Source: Cerrena zonata
Lineage: Eukaryota > Basidiomycota > Agaricomycetes > Polyporales > Cerrenaceae
Reading direction: 5' to 3'
Length of the DNA: 64,000 bases
Assembly: GCA_038087015.1 (NCBI GenBank)
Contig: JASBNA010000002.1
Coordinates: forward strand, 310,001-374,000
In this document: one piece after another, positions 33,307-45,807 of the stretch
How positions within the stretch are numbered: the first letter of the stretch is position 1
How the letters are laid out: each line of letters opens with the position of its first letter
The notes under the pieces: model-generated
What the model was told of the DNA's origin: nothing
Database searches by the model: none
Seen by the model: only the letters and a program-made list of their open reading frames with translations
Translations under genes and position numbers: made by a program

Positions 33307-35165
33307 ATGTCGTCGTCGTCACTGGGGTCGACATGCTACGCTGCATTCGTTGTCGCTTCAATTCTTGTTTTGAAAACAGTCAATGAGATTGTGACTGAGC
33401 CATACATGGTGAGCAAGCAACCTGTTGCATTGCAGAAGCGTGGCTGAAGGATGCCATGTTTCTGTAGGATGAGCCTTTCCACGTCCCGCAGGCGCAGGCG
33501 TACTGCAATGGGGATTTCTATACTTGGGATCCAAAGATCACTACACCACCGGGATTGTACGTTCGCAGCTGTATGTACAATCATTACGGTCCAATTCTGA
33601 CCATATATGACATGCAGGTATATCTTTAGTGTCATCCTAAAGCGTGTCTTTGCTTTGAAATGCAACCTATCAGTTCTGCGACTAACGCCTCTATTAACCC
33701 TCATGTCCCTCCCACTTGTGATCACCCGCCTACTTTGCTTCCACAAACGTGAACACCCACCCTCCTCCCTCACCGCACCTGTTCCCGAAGCAGTCGTCCT
33801 TGCTTCCTTCCCAATCGCTTGGTTCTTCGGATTCCTATATTACACCGAAGTCCCAAGTCTCGTCTCTGTGATTCTGACCATCACATTCGCCACCAAGGGG
33901 AAGCATTGGCTCGCTGCTTTGGTATGTCTCCATTCCCCTTTCGAGTGGTGCAGATGTTCTACTACTAACCGGGGTCCCAAAGGATAGTTTGGTGCTTTAA
34001 GTTGCACATTCCGTCAGACCAACGTTGTTTGGGTGTTGTATGCGTATGCTGCTAGTCAACTGATGTATCTCCGATTCCGGAGGGAGCCTCCTGGTGCTAA
34101 ACCTCTGCCGAAGTTACATGACCCTCCTGCGCTTGATGCTACGCCAGGTGTGTATGCTCCATGGATTCATTTGGTAGTCCGGTGAATTAATTGGATGTTT
34201 CAAAGTGGACTTGGTAAAGACTGTGGCTAGTGTCCCTCACGTCATTGCAGATATACTTCCCGCTTTCATACCGTATAGCTTGGTGGTAGCTGGATTCGCT
34301 GCGTTTGTAGTCTGGAATGGCGGTATCGTACTCGGTGAGGAAGCATTGGGAACCATGACAATGTGGTGTACTACTAATTAGACTTTCAGGGGACAAATCT
34401 AATCATGTGCCAGTCTTCCATATTCCGCAAATGTACTACTTCTTAGGCTTCTCAAGTCTTCTTGGATTGCCTGCTCTAGTCGACGGGAGAATACGTGCCC
34501 GTACCCTCGTTCAGGACATTTGGAAACGGATGTTCGGTAGCAAGAGGTATTTGGACCAGGGGCAAGGTTTCAACGTGGATACTGAGCCAGGCTTCTTTCA
34601 TTTCATAGGAATGTGTTGATCACGATGCTCGTCTCGATCTTCATGGCTGTGACCGTCAAGAAGTTCACGTAGGTATTCACGAGCATCGTCTAATTCTTGT
34701 ATTAACGGCAATCGTCTCCATTAGGATCCATCACCCTTTCCTGCTTGCGGATAACAGACATTACACCTTCTACGTCTGGCGTCGGGTGTTTATGCTGCAT
34801 CCAGTAATGCCGTACCTGCTGATACCTGGGTATATCGCATGTGCTTGGGCCTGGTACATTCGAATAGGTATGTTTGAACCGAAGCCTGAGCCACCCCTGT
34901 CTAACTGCGTGCGGACATAGGAACCGATCAAACTATGTTGCAGAATCTGCTCCTGCCCATCTTCGTGCTCCCTACTCTGTTGCCGACGCCACTGTTAGAG
35001 CCGCGGTACTTTCTCATCCCTTACATTCTACTGAGGGCACAAGTCGTTGATGTGTCGTGGAAAGGAGTTGTGGCAGAGGGTGTGTGGTATGCGGTCATCA
35101 ATGCGGCCACGATGTGGGTATTTCTGTATAAAGAGCGACCGGGAGTTGGTCGATTCATGTGGTAG
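33307..35165 (+). CDS. ALG10: ALG10, dolichyl-P-Glc alpha-1,2-glucosyltransferase
   Basis: ALG10 (Die2) adds the third and last glucose to the lipid-linked oligosaccharide in the ER membrane before N-glycan transfer. Nine exons (33307..33408, 33468..33556, 33618..33921, 33988..34147, 34206..34334, 34390..34546, 34609..34668, 34725..34867, 34921..35165) give 462 aa with all phases consistent. The lumenal signature [17 protein letters not shown] then [12 protein letters not shown] follows the first transmembrane helix and is diagnostic. About a dozen hydrophobic segments follow, including [38 protein letters not shown] and [16 protein letters not shown]. The C-terminal [14 protein letters not shown] is also conserved. 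Confidence 0.96.
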
Positions 35166-35471
35166 CTACTCACATTAACCTGGTATTTATCTCGTCGAGC
35201 TACACTCTTAGACCTTGCCAGTGCTACTAGTATAACGCGAACGCGTGACCGGTACGTGACTGAGTGACAAGAAAGTGAGCGGCTAATAACGCGACTGTGT
35301 GATAGCGGTTCGAGTGGCCCATAGCCGACTGTCACCAAGCCATTCCCAACCATCCACAAGGGACAGGGCCACTTCCTAACGACTATTCACGGCCGCATCA
35401 TTTTCCATAACGCCGTTTAACGACCAGTTCAACATTTCTATCTTCTTACTTTTCATTTCTCTTTCACTACC
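35166..35471. other. Intergenic with ACGCG boxes upstream of the coiled-coil gene
   Basis: About 305 bp between ALG10 and the next start codon. It contains ACGCGT at 35241-35246 plus ACGCG cores at about 35235 and 35289, the MBF-type motif discussed under SPC7. No coding sequence seen. Confidence 0.45.
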
Positions 35472-37586
35472 ATGTCTGCTGAAGTCGGCTTGAAGCCGCC
35501 TAAGGCTCCTCCTGCGACCAGGAGTTCCTCCATTCGAAACTTTCTTACCGGAGTCATACATAGCGATAGCAGGGAAGGAGACAAGGATAAGAAAGACGCG
35601 AAGAAACAGAAAGACACTATCTCACGACGTGCTGCCGCTCCTCGTCCATCATTAGACAAACCACCTGCTAGCAAAACAGCGACTAAAGAATCTACCCCCG
35701 ACAACAAGACTATCACTAGAGCCTCCAAACGGCTCTCTGCTCTACCTAAACCATCTATTGCATCTTCAGATGAGAAGTCCTCATCTCCGTCGAGTGCTAT
35801 CAGTCCCAAGACTGTTCTCACCCGATCATCCTCTTTGCGACCAAAGCCCAGACTTTCAGGTTCTGCTTTGCCTAAGCCAAAGTATCGCCCCAAGTCTGAG
35901 CTCATTGAAGCAAAGAAGCCTCCGTCACCTGTTCGCGCAGGTATCCGCCGTCGTCTGAGTAGTTCAGACGATGAAGGTGACGATGAGGACGACAAACCCA
36001 AACCGCCACTCCTTCAGTTGGAAATTCCAACCTCGAATGAGAAGTCTCGGGCTATCAGCCCCCTTCCTCATCGTAACGCACTCAAGGTCAATGTCACCCT
36101 CAATACCCGACCTTGCACTCCACCGATGAAGGGTAAAGCTCCCAGCCCGATCCCCAAGCCGGCATCCCCTTCGCGCAACCCGACGTCGAAGATCGCGAAG
36201 CCAGGGAAAGCATCGTCGACGGTGCCAAGTCGTACGGCCGTACCACGTCCCCCATCCTCTTCCTCCACGTCTAGCACCCAACGTACCCCACGTACCCCGA
36301 AGACACCCAAGACACCGCCGTCTGTTCGTAACATTTTCGGGCCCTCGAGTGCCACTAAGGCTAAGCCCAGTGGAAGTCCTTTGCGCATGCTAGGACAAAG
36401 CACTCCGCAACACCAGCCCGATTCACCGCTTTCCCGAATTACGGCTCAGAAACGAGCCAATGGAAAATCTAGTCCAAATCCTTCTGACAGGTCGACACCT
36501 ACTCCAACTATCTTTACTGAAGGGGCCAGTATGGACAGTATGGATGCCGACGATGTTGAGATGTTATTGGGCGACAGTGTCTCACCCACTAAGCCGACAC
36601 CCGCCATCCCTCGGTTCCTCAGAACTATCCCAGATTTCGAAGAACAACCCCACACCCCATCGCGCTCCACTTTCCTCCCTTCTCGGTCTAACATGTCCTA
36701 TCTCTCACCAGCCCCTCCCACATCCGACAGCTCCCCTGGACTTCTTCGACCCAGGTCAAATCACCCAGACTATGGTAGAGGTTCAATCTTATCGTGGGAG
36801 CAACTCGCTCTTCACAATCAATCGTTGGGTGGGGAAGATATTGGAAATATGTTGGCCGATATTGCTGCACCTTTTAGACCAGGTGCTATTTCACCTGCAC
36901 CCAGCATGCTTTCGGATATCCCTGAGAGTCCGAGTCTGAGTGCGCTCCCATCCCCCACGGGGTTCGGTTCGATATCGCAAGTGCTATTACCTGATGTCAC
37001 ACCTTCCCCCGCACCGTTCAATGCGACGCAACGGTTTGAGAAGATGTCCGCTGGACCGGAGGTCGCTGCGGCGGACTCTGCCATCGTCACCCTCCTTAAA
37101 TTGCAACTTGCGTCGATGGAGGCTTTGGCGAAGGAGAGGCTAAATACTGTCCAATCTTTGGAGAGTCAATTGTACAAGACGAAAGAGACCAATAAGCAAG
37201 ACATCGAAGCATTGGCTGGTCAGGTCACTGTCTTGGAAGAGCAAGTCCGCTCGAACTTGCAACTGAATGAACAGCAGTCTGCGTATACGACTCACCTCGA
37301 AGAACAGCTCGCACGTGTTGGCGATGCTATCGAGGAAGCTGTTCAGGAGGCTTTGTACAAGGCCCAAGAGCAGACTGCTGCTTCACAAGCCGCTGCACTG
37401 AATGCTCAGAAGAAGAGAATGGAGTGCTATCTTCTTGCTAAAGATGCTGCTAGCATGTGGCAGGCGTCGAAGGCCGGACTTGTTGAAGAGCTAGACCAAT
37501 GTCGTGATGCACGAACGACGTTGGATTTCCTCCGGGGTCAGTTGGAGCATATTTACCTGCAACAGCAGTATAGGTATTCCTTGTAA
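35472..37586 (+). CDS. Unrecognised 704-aa Ser/Pro-rich protein with C-terminal coiled coil
   Basis: An intronless or nearly intronless gene whose product I do not recognise. The first about 500 residues are low-complexity, rich in Ser, Pro, Thr, Lys and Arg, with many SP/TP pairs that are possible CDK or MAPK sites (RTPRTPKTPKTPPSVRNIFG). Residues 225-228 form SPIP within a basic stretch (KAPSPIPKPASPSR), matching the SxIP motif by which EB1-binding proteins track microtubule tips. From about residue 540 the protein is strongly helical with heptads (LLKLQLASMEALAKERLNTV, VTVLEEQVRSNLQLNEQQSA). The open frame ends just after a possible donor (TATAGGTATTCC), so the final few residues could differ. 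A role in the cytoskeleton is a guess from these features and from the ACGCG boxes upstream. Confidence 0.75.
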   Translation: MSAEVGLKPPKAPPATRSSSIRNFLTGVIHSDSREGDKDKKDAKKQKDTISRRAAAPRPSLDKPPASKTATKESTPDNKTITRASKRLSALPKPSIASSDEKSSSPSSAISPKTVLTRSSSLRPKPRLSGSALPKPKYRPKSELIEAKKPPSPVRAGIRRRLSSSDDEGDDEDDKPKPPLLQLEIPTSNEKSRAISPLPHRNALKVNVTLNTRPCTPPMKGKAPSPIPKPASPSRNPTSKIAKPGKASSTVPSRTAVPRPPSSSSTSSTQRTPRTPKTPKTPPSVRNIFGPSSATKAKPSGSPLRMLGQSTPQHQPDSPLSRITAQKRANGKSSPNPSDRSTPTPTIFTEGASMDSMDADDVEMLLGDSVSPTKPTPAIPRFLRTIPDFEEQPHTPSRSTFLPSRSNMSYLSPAPPTSDSSPGLLRPRSNHPDYGRGSILSWEQLALHNQSLGGEDIGNMLADIAAPFRPGAISPAPSMLSDIPESPSLSALPSPTGFGSISQVLLPDVTPSPAPFNATQRFEKMSAGPEVAAADSAIVTLLKLQLASMEALAKERLNTVQSLESQLYKTKETNKQDIEALAGQVTVLEEQVRSNLQLNEQQSAYTTHLEEQLARVGDAIEEAVQEALYKAQEQTAASQAAALNAQKKRMECYLLAKDAASMWQASKAGLVEELDQCRDARTTLDFLRGQLEHIYLQQQYRYSL

Positions 37587-37970
37587 TTCATTTCGGTATG
37601 TCTATCCGTCTCTCCTCGTTCGTTCATGTTCTAACTTGGATATTAGCTTTCACACAGGGTCCACTTACTATTTTCTTGTACATCTCATCACCATCTCGCA
37701 CCTTATTATCTGTAACACTATCTCATGCCTAACGCCTACCCACCCCATTATCCATTCTTGTTTTTTTGCATTTTGTACGATAATATGGTAGATTGATATC
37801 CAATTGTCGTATTGGTATATGGAGTATTCGAATTCTTGTCCTGATTATACAAAATGGGTGTCGTACATGTGTGAAATGAGAAGTTACACGTGAATGAAAG
37901 AAGCAAATATACTAAGAATAAGTTATTCAAATCGAAGATCATGAATGTGAATGGAGATCGTGGAAGGTGA
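37587..37970. other. Intergenic between convergent genes
   Basis: About 380 bp, AT-rich, between the coiled-coil gene and the SPC7 stop codon. It should carry both 3' untranslated regions. No gene seen. Confidence 0.5.
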
Positions 37971-40900
37971 TTAGTCGTACTGTGCTTTGGCGGCAAGACA
38001 GGCATCCAGGAGGCAACAGTAGTTATCTGAAGGGGTGGCTTTTTCCAAACGGGTTTGGACGGATTCGCGAACCGTCTCTGGGCTGTAGAGACACATCAGT
38101 GAGTACACGGGATACACTCATGAAAATGACAGACGTACTCGGCTTTACCATAAGCGATTTTGACGTCCGTTTTCAATAAGCTAGTCGACTTTGGCCACTT
38201 AGAGCAAATATCCAAATCCAACGGGAAGGAAATGAATGCTTTAGCCTTCACGGATTCGAGCATGATTGTCGCAGTAGCTACAACCGATGGATCTACGTTT
38301 CCTGACGAGGGGACTAATTCCAGAGAAAGAGGATACTGGATGTTAAGAAGGTCAAGTTGTCGTCGTAGTTGAGCACCCGAAGACCAAAAGTCTGAAAGCT
38401 GCTGAACAGTCTACAGTAAAGTTAGTTTCAATATACATTAATCATTGTTCGATGATGTCGAAGTACTTACCTGACGCAAAGTGGGACTGGACATCTTCGA
38501 TATGAGCTTCAGTGCTCCCTTCGTCATCATCTCGGTATATTGAGGGAAAGAGTCCCGTTCAAATTTAGAGGCTTTCGTCCTTTGGATGGTAATCCGAGAA
38601 GGGAGAGGCATGAACTTGATGCAAGGAATCGATACTGCAAATCGGCCGGCATAAATAAACTCGACCAAGCTGGGGCTTATCTTGGTCATTCGCCACTGAT
38701 GCAGAATCTCCAACGCCTCCAACTCATCTGAAAACAAAACATATCAGTACGACTTTTCACTGAATGAGTGAATGGGATATTACCTTTGAGTCGGAATACC
38801 TCAGTACTGGTACTCTCCTTCTGGATATGTACGATCTGCTGAGCTTGAGAGATGGCATCGAGAGCGTCCTGTTTCTGAGCTTCAATCTCAGCCAACTTCT
38901 CTTCGAGTCTTTCGAGCTTCGCCTTAGCCTCGGAAATATCTGTCGAGTAGCCCTCAATGACAAGACTAAGAAGGTGATATTCGTTAGTGCTTTATCGTCA
39001 GAGAATGTTGGAGGAACCTACTCTTGGTCGGCGATAGTTGCCTTCAGTTCATTCAGCGTATCCTGGTCTTGCTCCTCAATTTCTGCGATATCCGTTTGTT
39101 CCTTCTCGAGTTCCGCCATTACTTGAGCATATTCATCTCGAAGAGCTGGTAGCATCGCAGAAGTTTCCTTCCTGATGTTTTCCAAGAACAGAGCGTCCTA
39201 TCAAGGACATCAATCCTATTATTTCTTGAACATGTGTAAGATGAGGAATACTTACCGATTCGAGACTGCTGAAGGCCTCATCTGCAGCAGCCTGAAGCTG
39301 TTCTGTCCAAGTTTTTCTCCAGTCATACCACTGAGACCTCGCCATCCCATGACAGTATGCCTTGATCAACTTCAGTTGATGCTTATAACATAAAACCGAA
39401 TTAGCTTCGTTAATGATAGAACCATGAAATTCAAACTTACAATCAAAAACTCGCGTTCTCCCTCATCAACATCCGCAAACTCCCTAAACAACCCCGGCGT
39501 CATCTTAATAGCCTCCTCATCCGCCTCTTTACACATCTTCTTGCTCTCCTCAATCCACGTCCGGAGTTCTCCCGCAATAGTCGAATACAACTCCAATTGC
39601 GGGAGCTCTACTGACAGGGTAGTGACAAATTCAGCCAGTGGGACATCCTCCGCTTCGTCTGCGCCGTTTGTGGAGGAATTGAGCGAGCGTCGACGAGACC
39701 GTTGTTGACCAAGTCTGTTGGGGTGGATGCTTGAACGGCGTGGTGCGGCGATTTCGTCCATGAACCGTATTTTCGTCATGTCGAAAAATTGTTCGATAGA
39801 GATGGGGGGCTACAACAAATAAGCATTCCAACATTAATCCCTTGCTTTGAGAATTAGCTGGGAAATACGTACACCATCATCATCTACATCGCTCTGAACA
39901 TCATTTCTCCACTGTTCCGGATTAATCGGCTCAGTACTATCCTCGTCAGGTTCAACAAGATCAGTCCGAGTAGTAAGATCCATATCCTGTGTCCTCAAAT
40001 CATCTGGTATCTGAGGATACAACGAAGTCCTAAACACAGAGGTTGTTCTCGGTGCTTCAAATACAGAACGTGCTAAAGCTTGCGTAGAGGTAGGTGACGT
40101 CTTGGCAACAGTAGCAACCGTAGGACTAGTCATCGCAGCAGTCTCTTGGTCTGAATGTGTTACACCATTAGTTGCGGGAGCAATAGCAGGACTCGCAACC
40201 CGAGGCGAAGCCGTACGTTGAGGCGTCGGAGGATCCTCTTCCATAATTCTCGAAACATCAGGATACAGCGATACAGGTGCACTATCCTGAGAAGGAGCAG
40301 CACCTAGACTAGCTCTCCCCGACTTGTTCTGGACATTCAACCCGGTGACAGTCTTCCCTGGAGCCAAACTCTTCCGCTGGGCGAAATAACCTGACGGCCG
40401 TCTTAGAATACTAGCTCTCCTCAAACCATTTGCATGAGTAAGAGCAGGCGGTTCAGGGGATTCAGGTGATGTATTGGGGTCGGGTTGGTGGAAGGATACT
40501 CGGTTCTGATTGGGTTGGAGTCTCTGAACGGCCTGTTTCTTCGCAGGACTAGGTCTGTCTTCAGGCTCGTGTGCGGTTTCACCTTCGACTGCAGCGCGTT
40601 TCTTGGGGGATTTAGGGGTTGTGGGAGGTGCGAAAGCTGCTGAGCCTCTGAATACGGGTTTGGGGATCTGGCTGGGGGTCGCTTGTTTCGCAAGACTAGA
40701 TTGTGTGGGTCTTGTTACTGAGGAAGGGCGAGCAGGAGACTGAGGTACAGGTTGACTGAAAGTAAAAGGTCTAGAAGGTATTGATGATGTTGAGGCTTGT
40801 GGTTGTGGCGGGTTTGAGGGAGCAGACGAGGGTGAGGGTTCTTGTGAGGATGGCGCAGAGAATACGCGAGGTAGTCGAAAGACACTAGGTGGATTGGTTG

Positions 40901-42442
40901 TTTGCGTATTAGCTTGTTGTTGGTCAGGTTGGGATTGCGATTGAGGTTCGGGTTGAGGTTCTACTTGATGCCCATTCACAGCTATACGAATAGACTCATC
41001 GTTCCGCTCAGCAGCCCGAGTTATGCCTCTGAAGACATCAGTTTCGTCCATCAGCGAAGACTGCCCACCCAAACTGTGCCTCATCAACGCCGTCACATTA
41101 ATAGTTTCATTTCCATCCCTATCCATCCCAAAGCTACCATTCGAGCTCGTATAGCTATCCTCCTCCATATCATCATAGTCTTGCTCATCCTCGGCGGCAG
41201 CAAACGAATTCAAACCCATAGACTCACGAGCTTTCGTCAACCTATCCAACGCAGTTGTGAGCTCCATGGGTTCACCAGTTTCCTCCTGCTCGAACTCCTC
41301 GAGGGGAATCACAGCGCCTTCTTCGTAAGGTTCCTCTTCCATTTCTTGACTCTGGTCAGGATCATCTGTTGCTCCCGCATGTGTCACAGCTCGAAGTTGA
41401 AGCCAGAGGTCATCTTGAGACGCAGGTCGGAGAGGCTTGTTGATAGGGATAGTAAATTCCATACGACCCGTATTCTCCGTGGATGAGCCTTCGCTGCTCA
41501 GGAATGAAGTTGTGTTACCAGAAGATGAGGTAGTATAGTCGTCCCGATTGTGGTTATATCGTCCTGTATCGTCGTCTTCGCCATGTTCTCCGTCGGATTC
41601 TTCAATGACAGGTGGTTGATTTTCACTATTGCGGAGGGAAGATGTCATTGTCGGAAGCGCAGAAGACCGCCTGCGACCAATCTGCTGAGCACCACCCAAA
41701 GATAGGGAACGTTTCCTGATAATTCGAGGATCAATAGCTTCCGTTATATCCATTCCCATTTCATCATCGTCCTCGTCGTCTTCAAAATCTTCCTCCTCAT
41801 CGCCCCAATCTTGTTCTTCACCCAAATATTCATCCAAGAAATTGGTAGCGGGGGGTCCTTCCTCATCTTCATCGTCCATGTCCATAGAGCGCTCGCCGAA
41901 CTCGCTGAATGCAGTCGACGAACGGCGCCGCATGCTTTTACGACGTTGTGTACCGGTTTGGGGATCAATATTCTCGTCGTTCCCTTGATCTCCGCCATTA
42001 TCATCCGCGAAACGTGCTTGCTGATCCTCTGTCTCCCCTCCCCTAGACCGACGGCGAGTGTTGTCTTTGCCTGCGGAAAGTTTCTTCTCCTTTTCGAACA
42101 CAAGGACATGGGCATGGGCAGCAAAACTGACACGACGAGACTCGGTGGTCTCTCCAGCTGTAGAAAGTGTGTCATCTGGGGTTTCGGATGGGGCTACAGA
42201 TTGTTTAAGAATACTCTTGCGAGGGACCTGGTAAAAATAGCATGTTACTCCTAAAGCACATAAAATGTATGAAGGATGCATACACGGAGGCGACGCGCCC
42301 TTGTTGCCGGACTGATATTCTCTCCAGGAGCGATACTATACGCTCTCCTTCGTCTCTGCGGGGCAGAGTGTGCAGTAGATCCTTGGTTTAAGACTGCAAT
42401 AGACCGCCGTCTATTTGGTGATATTTTCGGTAGAGTAGTCAT
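37971..42442 (-). CDS. SPC7: SPC7/KNL1 outer-kinetochore scaffold
   Basis: SPC7/KNL1/Spc105 is the kinetochore protein that recruits Bub1-Bub3 and PP1 for spindle checkpoint control. Nine exons (42284..42442, 39873..42227, 39441..39809, 39256..39381, 39022..39197, 38784..38965, 38471..38727, 38139..38410, 37971..38082) give 1335 aa, all in phase. The N-terminus is basic, followed by the PP1-docking motif RRVSF near residue 85. The long acidic, disordered middle has MELT-like repeats, the Mph1/Bub3 sites: MDITEA, MEFTIP, MELTTA and MDLTTR. The C-terminal third is the Spc7 domain: PISIEQFFDMTKIRFMDEIA, then long coiled coil (AKLERLEEKLAEIEAQKQDA) and the RWD-like end. Divergent with the kinesin gene over a 307-bp promoter. 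The frame seen on plus at 40902-41486 is a shadow. Confidence 0.95.
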
Positions 42443-42749
42443 AACTGTCAATGTATAGACAAGAAAATTAGCATCCAAGATAAAGCAAGCCAAGAGTGGA
42501 GGCCACGACAAGCGAACACAGATCTGCCTTGTGTTATACAGACGGATTCACTCAACAGGAGCTCTGCAGTCGACGCGAGAGAGAGCGCGTTTGGTCACAA
42601 GACCGGAACGACCACGTGTTCTCCTCGCGGCGCGATCGGGTACGACGCGTTCATAAACCCGAGAAGCGAAAGTTCATCATTTCCATTCGCGCGCGAGGCC
42701 TCACTGGTATTCTGCAGCTCGATTTTCATCTAAATACTGAGCACTCACC
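42443..42749. promoter_or_regulatory. Shared SPC7/kinesin promoter with MBF-type boxes
   Basis: The 307-bp divergent promoter contains ACGCG at 42573-42577, CGCGT at 42586-42590 and a perfect ACGCGT at 42645-42650, plus a CACGTG E-box at 42613-42618. In yeasts ACGCGT is the MluI cell-cycle box bound by MBF to drive G1/S genes. Both flanking genes act in mitosis, which makes common periodic control plausible. Function is inferred. Confidence 0.5.
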
Positions 42750-45700
42750 ATGGCTAGCAAACCAAAGACTGCCACCCGAGCATCCACTAGGACAAAGACA
42801 CCGACCTCGACCACAACCACTGCCACTCGGGTTACCAGAGCAAAGGCAACAAAGACCACAGAGGCTGCTCCCAAGGCTGCTGGACGGAAACCTCTCGCTG
42901 CCAGAGAGAACTCCCCCGATCTTAACCCTCCCTCCAAGAGTTCTCAGAAAGCGCTACCCTTGTCCAAGACAGCTAGTGCTGTTACGATCGTAGATGATAG
43001 CGAAAGGGAACCTATCAAGGTGAGCCGCTACAGTATATTCCTAACCTTCTCATATTAACGCCTCTTGTATATGCTAGGCTTTCCTCAGGATTCGCCCCCA
43101 GATAGGTGACTACGATGAGCCCACCAGTGCACCTTACCTCCAGACCCTGTCAGACACTGCAGTCCGCATGCAGGACCCATCTTCATCATCACAAGCGCAC
43201 TCTCGGCAATCGTCTGTGACTGTTCCCTCCATATACACGTTCTCGCATATCTTCCCTCCGAATACCCAACAGTCAGATTTCTTCCAAAAGACTACTCTGC
43301 CTCTAGTCAAGGATGTGCTTGAGGGACAGAGTGGTCTGCTTTTTACGTATGGAGTCACTAATTCTGGAAAGACGTATACTATCCAAGGTGGTGAAGCGGA
43401 GGGAAGTGCTGGTATCTTGCCTCGTACCTTAGACGTTATGTTTAATAGCATTGAAGGAAGACATGGAGATGGACGAGTAAGTCCGCATCTCATATTTATT
43501 CTACGTATACAACTAATATTAATCACCACCCTATAGTATCGGCCGGTACGATTGCAAGGTATAGAGCTCAACACTGAACCTGAAATCTCTCCGAGTGCAG
43601 TCGCGAGACGGACTGGCGGTCCTTCTCTGGCCGACATTCTGGAGGACCAATGATCGAAGATGGCGAGATAGACCCCACGACCCTTACACTCGACCGTAAC
43701 TATGAATACACCATTTGGCTCTCTTATGCCGAAGTTTACAATGAAAAGGCATATGACCTTTTCTCGTCTGTGGATGAGGACGCTCAGCCAGCGCGCTCCG
43801 GACTCCCTCGCCCTACATCCACCTTCCTGAATACCCCTCTTCCCTCATCGCAAGCACATCCTTTAATCCTAACTCGTAAAGCCCTTCCTGTCAAACCATG
43901 TCCACCCTCAGACAACGGAGACTCCTCATCTGACATGTCAACAAGTGGGAGGTACATTGCCGGTCTTCGTCAAATTCGTGTCCATTCATCTCAGAAGCTA
44001 AAGCCCTCTCAAACTCGGACAGCTCCACCGACGAGTTTTCGGAACTTTAGCCAACTAGCCAAAGTAGTCGTTCGCATGCGCTTGTCACCATCAAAGTCCT
44101 TCGTGTACATAGAGGAGAGAGAAACGACCCTACGAGTATCCAAACATCGAGGCTTACGTTGGTTGATTTGGCTGGAAGTGAGAGGACGAAACATACGCAG
44201 ACTACTGGGGATAGACTGAAAGAGGCGGGGAATATCAATAACAGTTTGATGGTACTCGGACAGTGTCTAGGAGACGATGAGACAGAACCAGAAGGCAGTG
44301 GCGAGGAGCCTTGCTGGGGGAATTGGTAGTCAGAGAGTGGATACGAGGGATGTGAAGAAGGGGTTGGCGGTGGTGCCTTTCAGGCATAGTAAGTTGACGG
44401 AGATTCTTATGGATTATTTCATCGGCGAGGGACGAGCGGTAAGATTCAATTTTCGTGCTCGTTTATTTTTTCGTACTCATAAAATATGGAACAGGTGATG
44501 ATAGTCAATGTCAACCCCTACGATACCGGTTACGACGAGAACTCGCACGTCATGAAGTTTGCAGCGCTCGCCAAGGAGGTTGTCACCACTGCGCCTACTG
44601 CGGTTTCCCGGGATTTACCCAAACCTAAACCTGGACAGAAGGTTAGGACAAGTGCAGTTGGGCAACAGAAGAGAGTGGTAAGTATCTCGACTGGTAATGG
44701 GAAGAAGGCCAAGGAGACTCTTCTCGAGGTGCTTGAAGGTGTGTATGTCGTTTGCACTATCATTGAAGACATTCTAACAATGCTTAATGTTATTTAGAGG
44801 ATGAAGGTGATCTCGATACCGACATGGATGACGATGAGCCGATCAACCCTCTTGTGGATGCTCTTTTTGATGAAATTGAACAACTTCGCATACAGGTACG
44901 TTCCCTTAGAATTGTCCTCCCAAAGAGCCAGCGATCTAATGAACAATATAATGTATAGCTATTCGAATCCGAGATGCGTGCTGCAATCATCGAAGCCGAA
45001 GTCCGTGAAGAAATCATGTCTGAGATGGAAGAACGCATGCGCGTAATGGAAGCTCGTCATACGAAGATGCTCCTTCGGGAAGTGGAGCGGAACGAGATGA
45101 AAATGGATGCTAAGATTGATATGCTCCAGCGATCCACTATGAAACCGAAGGTTGCGCTCAAACCTGTCGAGGAGTCGGAGACTGAGGACGAGGACGATAT
45201 TGAAAATAGCTTGGTAAATATGTCTCATATTTCATGCGGCCATTTGGAGCTAACACCATATTTGGGGGGTCTGTCTAGCAGCAAGATGACTCGATGGATG
45301 TTGACGACCGGTCAGATTCTGAACTCAGTCGCTCACCATCCCCACTAGCAGGCAAAGGCAAGCAAAAGGCAGCATCAAGAAAGGTCGTTATTTCAAGCGA
45401 TAAGGAATATGATGAAGACGACATCTCGCAGTTTAGTGATTCTCAAATCCATGATGACGACGAGGAATCCGAATCTGATGATGAAATCCAAAGCTGGACA
45501 CCTGGGAAATCTGCCAAGAAGAAACCGACACCACCGCAACACCTGTTGACATCACCTCCACCTCTCGTATTCGAGACAGATGTAAAGGGTCTGAAGCTTC
45601 AGAGCAGGAAAGTGTCAGATGGTATGGGTAGTTTGACGAATGAGTTAAACAAAATGGGTCTTCAGGGTACCCAGAAGTCAAGGTTCGTTTCGTTCGTCTC

Positions 45701-45807
45701 ATTTTATTGAAGTAGACGGAATGTTGAACTTTGTCAATATTTGTAGGAAATCCAAGTCAGATGCACCAGTTGAAGAGCTTCGTCGGAGTACTCGGAAAAA
45801 AGCATAG
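42750..45807 (+). CDS. Kinesin-6 (KIF20/MKLP-like) motor, five apparent 1-nt frame breaks
   Basis: A plus-end microtubule motor of the kinesin-6 class, which organises the spindle midzone. Eight exons (42750..43019, 43078..43476, 43537..44438, 44495..44738, 44798..44895, 44959..45213, 45279..45682, 45747..45807) encode about 877 aa. The P-loop GVTNSGKTYTIQG has the Thr-Asn-Ser form of KIF20 proteins. The motor also shows AFLRIRPQIGDYDE, YEYTIWLSYAEVYNEKAYDL with the kinesin-6 insertion after it, switch I NSQSSRSH, switch II DLAGSER and PFRHSKLTEIL. A coiled coil (EMRAAIIEAEVREEIMSEME) and an acidic Ser-rich tail follow. Exon 3 as read is broken at about 43650, 43992, 44006 (one base missing each), 44056 and 44273 (one extra base each). 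With these corrected its length becomes 903 nt and every phase fits. Confidence 0.88.

Noticed and set aside
40902..41486. 194-codon frame on plus inside SPC7
   Set aside because: Antisense shadow of the long SPC7 exon, with no ATG context or domain.
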